From: Candidatus Siliceabacter maunaloa
GTDB lineage: Bacteria > Actinomycetota > Thermoleophilia > Solirubrobacterales > Solirubrobacteraceae
Direction: 5' to 3'
Length of the DNA stretch: 64,000 nucleotides
NCBI GenBank assembly: GCA_024330185.1
Contig: JANDLV010000016.1
Span: 1 to 64,000 of the forward strand
The notes beneath the pieces were generated by a model that saw only the letters and a list, made by a program, of their open reading frames with translations, searched no databases and was not told where the DNA came from. The translations under genes and the position numbers were made by a program. The stretch's first letter is position 1. The number at the start of each line of letters is the position of its first letter. This document shows, one piece after another, positions 1 through 9,411 of this stretch.

Positions 1-51
1 CCAAGTTCCCTGCAAACGCGAGAACTCCTGCAAGCAGTTACCAAAGTCCTA

Positions 52-219
52 CTAGTGGTCCGTCCTGTAAGTCCGTGCGCGTTTGGGCGGTTGCCGGCGC
101 CGGCTGGCAAGGACGCAGTGAGGGAGTGGGCCTCCAGGCCCATGACCGAGCGAGGACGCCGCCAGGCGGTGATCGGCGGCCGATCCAAACGGGTGCGGAC
201 TTGCAGGATGGGCCACTAG
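52..219. repeat. 168-bp imperfect palindrome (MITE-like or cruciform element)
   Basis: Positions 52-73 and 198-219 are inverted copies with 3 mismatches in 22, starting CTAGTGG and ending CCACTAG. The match continues inward, with a few more mismatches, to about 88 and 183 through a shared CGTTTGG. The centre carries GGGCCTCCAGGCCC (128-141), so the whole element is roughly symmetric. No obvious target-site duplication flanks it. It could be a small non-autonomous element or a strong secondary structure upstream of the gene at 401. Confidence 0.6.
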
Positions 220-269
220 GCCCGGAAGGACAGGCCGCCGGTGCGCCGGCGGAAGCCCTCGCGCGGCTC

Positions 270-338
270 GCCGGTTCCGGCGACCGAAGGCGAAACCCTG
301 TTTCGCCGGCTCCGGCGGCCGCAGGCGAAAGCCGTTCT
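270..338. repeat. Tandem 35-bp imperfect repeat with hairpin
   Basis: Two imperfect copies (270-304 and 305-338) share the pattern gccggYtccggcgRccg followed by aggcgaaa. Across the junction, 289-307 reads ggcgaaa-ccctg-tttcgcc, a perfect 7-bp stem. The same 19-mer with one change recurs at 3120-3138, and the 16-mer at 323-338 recurs inverted at 27739-27754. This marks a small dispersed intergenic repeat family. Confidence 0.6.
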
Positions 339-400
339 CAGCCGTTAAGACGCCGGCGGGTACCCTTGTAGTCCGTCCGAACGCGTCCCCGGAGGCTCCG

Positions 401-1114
401 TTGCGCCACAGAATCGACGCGGGCAGCGGCCTGGTCGCCGTCGGCGCCGCGGTCCTGCTCGTCAGCCTGTTCCTCGACTGGTACCAGCCGGGGCTCAACG
501 CCTGGTCCGTGTTCGAGATCGTCGACCTCGCGTTGGCGGGCCTCGCCGTGGCCGCTGTCGTCGGCGCTGCGGGCCCTCCCGGGCCGGGCGCGGCCATGGT
601 GCGCTGGGGGCCGCTGGTGTCGCTGGCGGCGTTCGTGCTCGTGGTGTCACAGATCCTCGACCTGCCGCCCGATGTGGACGGCGGCCGAGAGGCGGGCGCC
701 TGGCTGGCGCTGGCCGCGACGCTGGCCATGGGTGTGGGCAGCGCGCTGGCGGTGGCCAGCATCTCGGTGACCGTCGACGTCAAGGGTCGCGACCACGCGC
801 CGCGGCCCGCGGCCGTCGATCACCGCGGGGGCGAGGACGACGAGCCGGACGAGGAGGCGGGGCGTGCCCAGAGCCCCGTGGTCGACCGCCGGGAGCCCGC
901 CGGCCGGGAGGGCGCCGTGGCCGACCGCCGCGAGGGGCCCGGCGAGCAGCCCGTGCAGCGCCGGCCCCAGCCCGGCGGCGACCTTGGCACCACGCAGGCC
1001 TTCGAGACGTTGCCGGCCTCCCGGGAGGAGGACGAGGATGGCTCGAGCGACAGTCCCGGGCACCCGCCCGCACACGACCCCCGGTCGCCGCGAGCTTCGC
1101 GGGAGAAGGGGTAG
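401..1114 (+). CDS. Membrane protein with acidic C-terminal tail
   Basis: Unrecognised 237-residue protein. The first ~125 residues hold about four hydrophobic segments (near 12-27, 40-60, 70-90 and 100-125). The rest is a hydrophilic, Glu/Asp/Arg/Pro-rich tail predicted to be disordered and cytosolic. The TTG start at 401 is supported by GGAGG at 391-395. It lies 9 bp upstream of the coiled-coil gene at 1124 and is probably co-transcribed with it and with the anti-sigma-like gene at 2650, which hints at an envelope or signalling role. That role is inference; no family was recognised. Confidence 0.7.
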   Translation: MRHRIDAGSGLVAVGAAVLLVSLFLDWYQPGLNAWSVFEIVDLALAGLAVAAVVGAAGPPGPGAAMVRWGPLVSLAAFVLVVSQILDLPPDVDGGREAGAWLALAATLAMGVGSALAVASISVTVDVKGRDHAPRPAAVDHRGGEDDEPDEEAGRAQSPVVDRREPAGREGAVADRREGPGEQPVQRRPQPGGDLGTTQAFETLPASREEDEDGSSDSPGHPPAHDPRSPRASREKG

Positions 1115-1123
1115 GCCGCCGGC

Positions 1124-2650
1124 ATGAGCGTCATCGCGAGCCCCGGGTCCACAGAGCCCGCGCTCGAGCTGCTGCGCTTTCGCGCGGTCCCGGCGGGCAC
1201 CGATGCGGCGGTGTTGGAGCTCGAGGGCCGCTTCGCAGCGTCCGGGCAGCGACGGCTGGGACGCCCGCGACTGCTGGTGGAGAACGAGGACGCTCGGGTC
1301 GAGGCGGTGGCCATCAGCGGCCAGGAGGCCTTCGCCGGCCCTGACGCCGCCGTGTGGCGCGCGACCTACGCGCTCCCGCTGGCCGCCGTGGACGGCACGT
1401 TCACCATCGCCGTGGGGCGCCGGCTGACGCTGACCCTTCCCGCCCCCTACGTCGAGACGGCGCAGGGCGCCCCGGCCGCCCACCACGTGCGTCTCGCGCG
1501 GGAGGTCAACGGGCTGCGCCGCCGGACCGACGAGGCCGAGGCGGCGGCCGGCGCCGCCCGCGCCCGCGGCGACGAACTGGACGAGCGGTTGAAGAACGCG
1601 CACGAGCAGGCCGAGGCGCTGCGCGAGGAGCTGGCCACCGCGCAGGAGGCCGCCCGTGCGGCCGACCGGAGCACGGAGGGGGAGCGCGAGCAGGCCGCCT
1701 CGGCGACCGCCGAGGCCGGTCGGGAGCTCGAGGCGAACAGCGAACGCACCCGCGAGGCCGCAGAGCAGGGGCGCCTCGTGCTGGAGGCCGTGCGCGAGCG
1801 GGCCCGCCGCGCCGCGGGCGAGGCGGCCAGGGAGCTCGAGGCCGAGCGGGAGCGCGGGCGCGCGTACGCGGCGAAGGCGGCCGAGGATCTGGAGGCCGCC
1901 CGGCGCGAGCACGAGGAGGCGATGGCCCGTGCGAGCGAGGAGTCGCTTCACCGCCTCGAGGAGGCCGTGGCCGCCCAGCGTGCTCAGACTCTCGCCGCCC
2001 GCCACGAGCTCAAGGCCGTCCGCGCCGACCTGGAGGCCGTCTCCCGCGAGCACCCCGAGGTCCGCGCGGCCCGCCCGCGGCGCCCGGACACGGCCCGCGA
2101 CGAAACCACCCGCCAGGAGCCCTCCGCGAGCGACGCCGCGCCGCAGGCGCCCACCGCCTCGCGCGAGCAGCCGGCCGCGCGCGACGCGACGACAACCACC
2201 GCCGAGCATGCCCTGGGGCTCGATTCCGACGACCTCGAGCCGAGCACCGACGAGGTCGCCCGGGCCGCCATCGACGAGGAGCGCCGCCGCGCAGGTGCCA
2301 CGGAGGTCGACGAGGACACCGGCGCGCAGCGCCCCGACCCGGCGACGCGGCCCATCACGCTCGAGCTGGCCGACGACGCCAGGGCGGCCACGACCCAGAC
2401 CGTCCGGGTCCTCAACCCGCGCGCCCGGCGCCCGCGGCGCGACCTGGCCACCGAGGCCAAGGAGGCCAACGAGAGCCGCACGCTGCCCGGTGCCGCGGAG
2501 ATCGGCGCGCAGCACATAGCCCCCGCCATCGATCGCCGCGACCTCACCGCCCGGGCGGCCGGCGACCCCGCCCGGACCCTGGCCATCGCGGCGCTGGCCA
2601 TCTTCGTCCTCGCCCTCTTCGTGATCGTGCTGGGGGTCGGCCCCTTCTAG
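1124..2650 (+). CDS. Long coiled-coil protein with C-terminal membrane anchor
   Basis: 508 residues. The first ~120 look like a compact beta-rich domain. Residues ~125-325 are a near-continuous Glu/Ala/Arg-rich coiled coil. Residues ~330-480 are Thr/Pro/Asp-rich and probably disordered, and the last ~20 residues form one hydrophobic helix, so this is likely a tail-anchored protein. Its TAG stop overlaps the GTG start of the next gene by one base, implying translational coupling. The N-terminal domain resembles a ligand-binding or receptor-like fold only in general character. The long minus-strand frame covering this gene is a composition artefact. Confidence 0.75.
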   Translation: MSVIASPGSTEPALELLRFRAVPAGTDAAVLELEGRFAASGQRRLGRPRLLVENEDARVEAVAISGQEAFAGPDAAVWRATYALPLAAVDGTFTIAVGRRLTLTLPAPYVETAQGAPAAHHVRLAREVNGLRRRTDEAEAAAGAARARGDELDERLKNAHEQAEALREELATAQEAARAADRSTEGEREQAASATAEAGRELEANSERTREAAEQGRLVLEAVRERARRAAGEAARELEAERERGRAYAAKAAEDLEAARREHEEAMARASEESLHRLEEAVAAQRAQTLAARHELKAVRADLEAVSREHPEVRAARPRRPDTARDETTRQEPSASDAAPQAPTASREQPAARDATTTTAEHALGLDSDDLEPSTDEVARAAIDEERRRAGATEVDEDTGAQRPDPATRPITLELADDARAATTQTVRVLNPRARRPRRDLATEAKEANESRTLPGAAEIGAQHIAPAIDRRDLTARAAGDPARTLAIAALAIFVLALFVIVLGVGPF

Positions 2651-3048
2651 TGGCGCCGGCCGAGACCGTCACCGAACGCACCCTTCCCCTTCCGGCCACC
2701 GCCGCAGCCCCGCAGATGGCCCGCCGCCACGTGGCCGGTGTCCCCGGGCTGGGCGGGCGGCTGGGCTACGAGGTGCTGCTGCTCACCTCGGAGGTCATCA
2801 CCTTCTTCCTGGCCGAGCGCGAGCCCGACCCCTCCGCCCGGCTGCTCCTCACGGTGCGCGTGACGCGTGACCGCGTGCGCGTCGAGCTTTCGGGCCCCCT
2901 CCCCGTCGAGACGGTGGAGCGCGCGCTGCGCTCCCGTGACTCCCCCTCGCTGGGCGGCTACGGCTTGGCGATCCTCGACCGCACCGCCCAGCGCTGGGGT
3001 GCAGAGCGCGCCGACGGGCTCACGCTCTGGTTCGAACTGGACAGGTGA
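2650..3048 (+). CDS. Anti-sigma-like histidine-kinase-type ATPase
   Basis: 132 residues. The sequence has the layout of RsbW/SpoIIAB-type ATP-binding regulators: a central strand-rich part (LLLTVRVTRDRVRVELSG) and a late glycine motif (GGYGLAILDRTAQRWG) before a closing strand (LWFELDR). These proteins bind a sigma factor or anti-sigma antagonist and may phosphorylate a serine on the antagonist. The GTG start at 2650 shares a base with the upstream stop. A candidate N-box asparagine is not obvious, so kinase activity is doubtful. The stop codon lies in the first copy of a 38-bp tandem repeat. Confidence 0.65.
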   Translation: MAPAETVTERTLPLPATAAAPQMARRHVAGVPGLGGRLGYEVLLLTSEVITFFLAEREPDPSARLLLTVRVTRDRVRVELSGPLPVETVERALRSRDSPSLGGYGLAILDRTAQRWGAERADGLTLWFELDR

Positions 3049-3117
3049 CGTCGCCGACGGTCCCCGCTTGCGGTGACCGGGTGTGACGTCGCCGACGGTC
3101 CCCGCTTGCGGTGACCG
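3045..3117. repeat. 38-bp-period tandem repeat over a stop codon
   Basis: A 35-bp unit occurs identically at 3045-3079 and 3083-3117. The first copy contains the stop codon of the anti-sigma-like gene. The repeat sits between two convergent genes and its second copy forms half of a hairpin. Confidence 0.85.
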
Positions 3118-3124
3118 TCGGCGA
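3089..3124. terminator. Candidate bidirectional terminator hairpin
   Basis: tcgccgacggt (3089-3099) and accgtcggcga (3114-3124) form a perfect 11-bp stem with a 14-base loop. It is placed between the convergent anti-sigma-like gene and the P-II gene. There is no U-tract, as is common in high-GC actinobacteria, so termination is inferred from position and stem strength. Confidence 0.55.
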
Positions 3125-3131
3125 AACCCTG

Positions 3132-3496
3132 TTACGCCGGCGCCACAGCCCCCGGATGGGCCTGCAGCACCTCCTCGCCCGCCTCGCCGGTGCGTACGCG
3201 GAAGGCCTCGTCGACCGGCATGACGAACACCTTCCCGTCGCCCACCGCCCCGGTCCTCGCGTGCTTGAGGATCGTGTCCACGATGGACTGCACATCCGTG
3301 GAGGACACGACGCACTCGAGCTTGACCTTGGGGCGCAGGTAGTTGGTCAGCTCCGCCCCGCGGTAGCGCTCGGTGACGCCCTTCTGGCGGCCCGAGCCCT
3401 TGACCTCGCTGATGGTCAGCGAGGGGAACCCCAGCTCCAGCAGGTCGGCGCGGATGGGCTCGAACGCCTCATGGCGGATGTAGGCCTCGACCTTCT

Positions 3497-3500
<4 letters not shown>
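3132..3500 (-). CDS. glnB: P-II nitrogen regulatory protein
   Basis: 122 residues, the full P-II length plus a short tail. P-II trimers sense ATP/ADP and 2-oxoglutarate and control Amt and other targets. The diagnostic stretch GRQKGVTERYRG and the later TGAVGDGKVFV are intact. In the T-loop Tyr46 is present, but position 51, where the enterobacterial uridylylated and actinobacterial adenylylated tyrosine sits, is leucine. Covalent modification at the usual site is therefore unlikely. The ATG overlaps the amt stop by 4 bases (ATGA), so the two are co-translated. Downstream is a hairpin and the repeat at 3120-3138, which includes the stop codon. The protein could equally be named glnK because of its linkage to amt. 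Confidence 0.95.
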
Positions 3501-4927
<1,427 letters not shown>

Positions 4928-5071
4928 GATGACCTCCTCGTTAGCGTGTCGGGCGTCATCCTCCTGCGTGGTGCGAGGGTGGGTCTTTGGCCCTGTGGCG
5001 AAAGATCGAGCGGTCAGATACGCCGCGGGGCCCCCGGGCTCGCCGCGGGGCCAAACGACGGCGGCGACCCT

Positions 5072-5087
5072 TTGTCCACGTGGACAA
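5072..5087. promoter_or_regulatory. Perfect 16-bp palindrome between amt and glutamine synthetase
   Basis: TTGTCCACGTGGACAA is a perfect inverted repeat 61 bases upstream of the glutamine synthetase start and ~145 bases from the amt start. Its symmetry and its place in a divergent nitrogen-gene promoter region suggest a dimeric repressor or activator site. It does not look like the GTnAC-type GlnR box known from Streptomyces. The binding protein is unknown. Confidence 0.6.
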
Positions 5088-5148
5088 CCGGCGCCCGAGC
5101 AGGCGGCTCTAGGGTTCCGCCAGGAATGTGAATCTCCGAGGAGGATCC

Positions 5149-7293
5149 TTGCCCCGACTCCGCCAGCCGAACATCGACGCCGCGCAGTGGCAGGTCAACG
5201 GCGCCGGCCTAGGCCGCCCGGACCTGACCCAGGCCGACAACCAGGTCTTCGCCAGCCACGTCTTCGGCATGGACGTGCAGCGCCAGCGCCTGCCCAAGGA
5301 CGTCTTCAAGCGCCTGCAGGCCACGCTGGAGGAGGGCGTGCCGCTGGACCCGGCGCTGGCCGACCAGGTGGCCCAGGCGATGAAGGAGTGGGCGCTGGAG
5401 AAGGGCGCGACGCACTACACGCACTGGTTCCAGCCGCTGACCGGCATGACCGCCGAGAAGCACGACTCCTTCTACGCGCCCGACGGCGACGGCGACGCGC
5501 TGCCCGAGTTCTCGGGCAAGGAGCTCATCCAGGGCGAGCCCGACGCGTCCTCCTTCCCCACCGGCGGCATCCGCGCGACCTTCGAGGCCCGTGGCTACAC
5601 GGCATGGGACCCGACCTCGCCCGCCTTCATCCTCGAGAACCCCAACGGCGCGGTGCTTTGCATCCCCACCGCCTTCGTGTCCTGGACCGGCGAGGCGCTG
5701 GACCACAAGATCCCGCTCCTGCGCTCCATGAGCGCGCTGTCGACCTCCGCGATCCGTGCGCTGCGCCTGCTGGGCGACGAGACCCCCCGGGGCGTGTTCA
5801 CGACGGTGGGCGCCGAGCAGGAGTACTTCCTCATCGACGAGCAGTACTTCTACGAGCGCCCCGACCTGATCAACACCGGGCGCACCCTGTTCGGCGCCAA
5901 GCCGCCCAAGGGCCACGAGCTCGACGAGCACTACTTCGGCTCCATCCCCGAGCGCGTCCTGGCCTGCATGCTGGAGGTCGAGCGCGAGCTGGCCCAGCTC
6001 GGCGTGCCGATCAAGACCCGTCACAACGAGGTCGCCCCGGCGCAGTACGAGGTCGCGCCGGTGTTCGAGAACTCCAACGTGGGCTCCGACCACCAGCAGC
6101 TCACCATGCAGATGCTGCAGAACACCGCGCGGCGCTACGGCCTGGTCTGCCTGCTGCACGAGAAGCCCTTCGCGGGCGTCAACGGCTCGGGCAAGCACAA
6201 CAACTGGTCGATCGTCACCGATGCCGGCGGCAACCTGCTGGACCCCGGCGACACCCCCCACGAGAACGTGATGTTCCTGTTCTTCTGCACGGCGGTGATC
6301 GCGGGCGTGGACAAGCACCAGGCACTGTTGCGCGCCTCGGTGGCCAACGCCGGGCAGGACCACCGCCTGGGCGCCAACGAGGCACCCCCGGCCATCATCT
6401 CGATCTTCCTGGGGGCCGAGCTCGAGCGCGTCTTCGCGGCGATCGAGGCCGGCGAGGAGGGCCAGGAGAGCGAGCAGTCCTTCCTGCGCATGGGCACCCC
6501 GGTGCTGCCGCGCCTGCCCATGCACGGCGGGGACCGCAACCGCACCTCGCCCTTCGCCTTCACCGGCAACAAGTTCGAGTTCCGCGCACTGGGCTCCAGC
6601 CACTCGCTGGGCCTGCCCAACACCGTGCTCAACACGATCGCCGCGGAGGCCATCGACATGCTGAGCGACCGGGTCGAGCAGGGCCTGAGGGGCGGGAAGT
6701 CCGTGGAGGACGCCGTCGTCGAGGTCGTCCGGGAGGTGTGGACCGAGCACAAGCGGGTCGTCTTCGACGGCGACAACTACTCCGAGGAGTGGGAGCAGGA
6801 GGCCGCCCGGCGCGGCCTGGAGAACCTGCGCTCCACCCCCGACGCGCTGCCGTGGCTCATCAACGAGCAGACGGTGCAGGCCTTCTCGCGCTACGAGGTC
6901 CTCTCCGAGCGCGAGCTGGAGGCCCGCTACGAGGTCTTCCTGGAGCAGTACTTCGTCAAGCTCAACATCGAGGCCGAGACGGCCGCCTCGATGGCGCGCA
7001 CCATGCTCCTGCCCGCCGCGGTGCGCCACCTGGCGTCACTGCGCGCGGCGCACCTTCCCACCCTCGCCGAGGAGACCGAGGCGCTCGTCAACGAGCTCGC
7101 CGACCGCATCCGCGCTCTCGAGCACGCCAACCTCGACCCGGGCCTGGAGGAGATGGACCTCGCCCGCTACATGCGCGACACCGTCTACCCGGCGATGACG
7201 GCGGTCCGCGAGACCGCCGACCGCCTCGAGGGCATCGTCGCCGACGACCTCTGGCCGCTGCCCAAGTACGAGGAGATGCTGTTCATCAAGTAG
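5149..7293 (+). CDS. glnN: Glutamine synthetase type III
   Basis: 714 residues, the length typical of type III enzymes and far longer than GlnA types I and II (~350-470). It condenses ammonia and glutamate at the cost of ATP. Visible signatures are [37 protein letters not shown] and [17 protein letters not shown], which supply metal, ammonia and nucleotide contacts. I place the start at TTG 5149 because GAGGAGG at 5138-5144 precedes it at good spacing. A GTG at 5128 is in frame but would put that ribosome site inside the gene. Type III enzymes lack the adenylylation loop of type I, so control is probably transcriptional or by small proteins. Neighbouring amt/P-II supplies ammonium. Confidence 0.95.
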   Translation: MPRLRQPNIDAAQWQVNGAGLGRPDLTQADNQVFASHVFGMDVQRQRLPKDVFKRLQATLEEGVPLDPALADQVAQAMKEWALEKGATHYTHWFQPLTGMTAEKHDSFYAPDGDGDALPEFSGKELIQGEPDASSFPTGGIRATFEARGYTAWDPTSPAFILENPNGAVLCIPTAFVSWTGEALDHKIPLLRSMSALSTSAIRALRLLGDETPRGVFTTVGAEQEYFLIDEQYFYERPDLINTGRTLFGAKPPKGHELDEHYFGSIPERVLACMLEVERELAQLGVPIKTRHNEVAPAQYEVAPVFENSNVGSDHQQLTMQMLQNTARRYGLVCLLHEKPFAGVNGSGKHNNWSIVTDAGGNLLDPGDTPHENVMFLFFCTAVIAGVDKHQALLRASVANAGQDHRLGANEAPPAIISIFLGAELERVFAAIEAGEEGQESEQSFLRMGTPVLPRLPMHGGDRNRTSPFAFTGNKFEFRALGSSHSLGLPNTVLNTIAAEAIDMLSDRVEQGLRGGKSVEDAVVEVVREVWTEHKRVVFDGDNYSEEWEQEAARRGLENLRSTPDALPWLINEQTVQAFSRYEVLSERELEARYEVFLEQYFVKLNIEAETAASMARTMLLPAAVRHLASLRAAHLPTLAEETEALVNELADRIRALEHANLDPGLEEMDLARYMRDTVYPAMTAVRETADRLEGIVADDLWPLPKYEEMLFIK

Positions 7294-7354
7294 CGCCTCA
7301 ACCACAGCCTGCGGTATTCGCCTGGTCCCGACAGCAGTGCACGCTGATCGCCGT

Positions 7355-7398
7355 ATGAGCCGGGGATCGAGAGGGAGTTTGCCCCGCAGCGGGCTCAT
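7355..7398. terminator. Weak candidate terminator between convergent genes
   Basis: atgagcc (7355-7361) pairs with ggctcat (7392-7398), with an inner GGGG/CCCC pairing, between the glutamine synthetase stop and the VapC-like stop. The loop is long and there is no U-tract, so support is mainly positional. Confidence 0.3.
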
Positions 7399-7835
7399 CA
7401 GGCCACGCTGCCGGCAGGGGCGACCCACTGGCTGGTGAAGGACAGAACCTCCGCGAGGCGGTCGAAGTCGTGGTCGTAGTGGAGGACGCCGAACCCTCGC
7501 TCGGCGGCCGCGGCCGCGATCAGGGCATCGGCGACGGGAACCCGGTGGCTCCCCGCAGCACCGGCGCCGGCAAGCTCGCGAACCGCACTGATTGCCGCGT
7601 CGGTCACCGAGAGCGTGACCGGCGCCTGACGAAGGCCCATGAGCGCTGCTGCCACCGTCTCTACGCCCTCGCGGTCGCGGGCGTCATGGAGCAGTTCCAA
7701 CGTCACCACCGGACACCCCACGAGCTCGCCGGCGCGTGCGGCGGCGATCCACGGTTGCGCGACCCTGGCGTCAGCGGCGCGAGCCCAAGCTGAAGTGTCG
7801 GCCACCCATGGGCCGCCGGCCCAACTCATCGCCAT
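7398..7835 (-). CDS. vapC: PIN-domain toxin (VapC-like)
   Basis: 145 residues. PIN domains are Mg-dependent RNases; VapC toxins usually cut tRNA or rRNA. The acidic cluster is in place: Asp in the opening VADTSAW, Glu in TLELLHD, Asp in PVADALIAA and the closing HYDHDFDRLAE. The gene starts inside the end of the small gene at 7826, with two possible ATGs (7835 and 7829), the second giving an ATGA overlap. This antitoxin-then-toxin overlap is the usual VapBC arrangement. Confidence 0.85.
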   Translation of the reverse strand: MAMSWAGGPWVADTSAWARAADARVAQPWIAAARAGELVGCPVVTLELLHDARDREGVETVAAALMGLRQAPVTLSVTDAAISAVRELAGAGAAGSHRVPVADALIAAAAAERGFGVLHYDHDFDRLAEVLSFTSQWVAPAGSVA

Positions 7836-8086
7836 GCGCGGGCACGCACCGTGCGCAGGCCCTCAAGGTCCAGGCCGGAGGTTCCTTCCGCGACGCTGAC
7901 GAGGAAATCCGTCGCGCGCCGGCGTGCAGCCTCGTCCTGGTCGAGAGCATCGGCCCCACGCAGGGCGAGCGCGCGAACGACCTGGGATGCGGGCGCCGAC
8001 GCGCCGACGAGCCGCCTGCCCCGTGCGACCGCCGCCTCCAGCTCAGGGTCGGCGGGTACCTGGATGCGTGCGTGGCGCGAGGCCAT
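7826..8086 (-). CDS. vapB: Antitoxin-like partner of PIN toxin
   Basis: 86 residues, upstream of and overlapping the PIN-domain gene. The N-terminus (ARIQVPADPELEAAV) resembles a ribbon-helix-helix start such as CopG/VapB DNA-binding antitoxins. The remainder is helical and charged, suitable for wrapping the toxin. Assignment rests on gene order and size more than on a clear motif. It would neutralise the PIN toxin and autorepress the pair. Confidence 0.7.
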   Translation of the reverse strand: MASRHARIQVPADPELEAAVARGRRLVGASAPASQVVRALALRGADALDQDEAARRRATDFLVSVAEGTSGLDLEGLRTVRARAWR

Positions 8087-8163
8087 CGTCCGTCAGTGTA
8101 TCCGCTCGCGGACACACCTCCCGGCGAAATCTTCCGGGGCGGATCTGAGCGCTCGGCGAACCG

Positions 8164-9336
8164 CTACCGGCTGGCGCGCGGCGTGCCCGAGGGAGAGGCC
8201 GCCGAGTCCTCTGCTGCGCTGCCGTTGTGCGCCGGCATCGAGGCCTTCGGGATGGTCGCGTATCCGTGGCCCGCAGTCTCCTCGCTCAGCACCTCGAGCA
8301 GGGTGGCGGCGACGTCGGGGTCGAACTGGCTGCCCGAGCCGGTGGCCAGCTCGCGGACCGCCACATCGTGGCCCCGGGCCGCGCGGTAGGGGCGGTCGGT
8401 CATCATCGCGTCGTAGGCGTCGCAGGCCAGCACGATGCGGGCGGCGATGGGGATGACCTCCGCCGCCAGTCCGTCGGGATAGCCGCCGCCGTCCCAGTGC
8501 TCGTGCTCGGCGCGCACCGCCGGCCCGAGATGGGCCAGCGAGGGGACCGCGGCGACGATGCGCTCGCTCTCGATCGGATGGCGGCGCATGAGACGCCATT
8601 CCTCTTCGCTGAGCGGCCCGGGCTTGCGCAGCAGGGCGTCGGGCATGGCCACCTTGCCGACGTCGTGCAGCAGGGCGACATGACCGACGTCCTCGACGGT
8701 GGCCGCGTCGACGCTTAGGCGCCGGGCGACCTCTGTCGCGCGGCGGACCACGGTACGCGAGTGCTCTGCCGTGTAGGCGTCGCGCGCCTCGATCGCCGCC
8801 ACAAGGGCGTCGAGGCCGGCCGCGCGGGCCTCCAGCTCACGGCGCATGCGCTCCTGCTCGTCGCGCTCGAGCGTGTCGACGACCAGGCGCGCGAAGACGT
8901 GCATGAACTGCAGGTCGCGCTCCCCCAACTCGGGGTGGGCGTCGAGCCCCGCGCAGCACAGGGTTCCGAACAGCGAGCCGTCGGCGCGGGTCAGCGGGAC
9001 CGAGGCGAAGGCACGGATACCCGCCTGCCTGGTGCCCGGGAGCTCGGCAGCGACGGGGTCATCGAGGGTGTCGGGGATGACCGGCGGAAGCTCGCCGGCC
9101 AGGATCCGCTTGCAGTAGGTCGCCTCCAGCGGCACCCGCAGGCCCTCGTGGACGCCGAAGGCCTCGCCGTCGCCCTCCACGTGCAGGAAGACCTGCTCGG
9201 TGGACTCATGAAAGGTCGCGTAGGCGATGTCGAGATCCAGCAGGCGTCGAACCCCCTCGACGGCGGTGGCCACCGTCGGGTTGTGCGCGACTTCGATCAG
9301 CGCGGACAGCCTCCTCCCCGGTGGATTCGCGGTCAT
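8164..9336 (-). CDS. GAF / HD-GYP cyclic-di-GMP phosphodiesterase
   Basis: 390 residues from the ATG at 9336. Residues ~10-165 form a GAF sensor domain. After a short helical linker, residues ~180-360 form an HD-GYP domain with LLHDVGK, the RRHPIESERI helix, HEHWDGGGYPDGL and CDAYDAMMTDRPYR, all expected metal and substrate residues. HD-GYP enzymes hydrolyse cyclic di-GMP to GMP. No transmembrane segment, so the protein is cytosolic with a small-molecule or redox signal at the GAF domain. A TTG at 9390 would extend it by 18 residues of unlike composition, so I prefer the ATG. It is divergent from metH with only 75 bases between. Confidence 0.9.
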   Translation of the reverse strand: MTANPPGRRLSALIEVAHNPTVATAVEGVRRLLDLDIAYATFHESTEQVFLHVEGDGEAFGVHEGLRVPLEATYCKRILAGELPPVIPDTLDDPVAAELPGTRQAGIRAFASVPLTRADGSLFGTLCCAGLDAHPELGERDLQFMHVFARLVVDTLERDEQERMRRELEARAAGLDALVAAIEARDAYTAEHSRTVVRRATEVARRLSVDAATVEDVGHVALLHDVGKVAMPDALLRKPGPLSEEEWRLMRRHPIESERIVAAVPSLAHLGPAVRAEHEHWDGGGYPDGLAAEVIPIAARIVLACDAYDAMMTDRPYRAARGHDVAVRELATGSGSQFDPDVAATLLEVLSEETAGHGYATIPKASMPAHNGSAAEDSAASPSGTPRASR

Positions 9337-9411
9337 GGGTGAGTATCGGCAATACAGGGCAGAAACCAAACCTTGCCACAACCGTGTCAAGGTTTCGCTA
9401 GCCTATGTCCC

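Larger units (their letters stand above)
1..400. other. Intergenic region at window edge, no gene seen
   Basis: I find no convincing coding region before the membrane-protein gene at 401. The open frames here are low-complexity and Arg/Ala/Pro-rich, as expected for shadows in high-GC DNA. The stretch instead holds a large imperfect palindrome (52-219) and short tandem repeats with a hairpin (270-338), both listed separately. A gene truncated by the window edge cannot be excluded for the first 50 bases. Confidence 0.6.

Noticed and set aside
647-2515. 622-codon minus-strand frame opposite the coiled-coil gene
   Set aside because: Gly/Leu/Arg-rich without domain pattern; the plus-strand frame has clear heptads, a membrane anchor and overlapping neighbours. 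Long antisense frames are expected at this GC content.
5209-7029. 606-codon minus-strand frame inside glutamine synthetase
   Set aside because: Shadow of a strongly conserved enzyme; no recognisable motifs.
9337-9411. Cobalamin or SAM riboswitch upstream of metH
   Set aside because: Only 75 bases separate the divergent starts and no B12-box-like or SAM-like core was seen.
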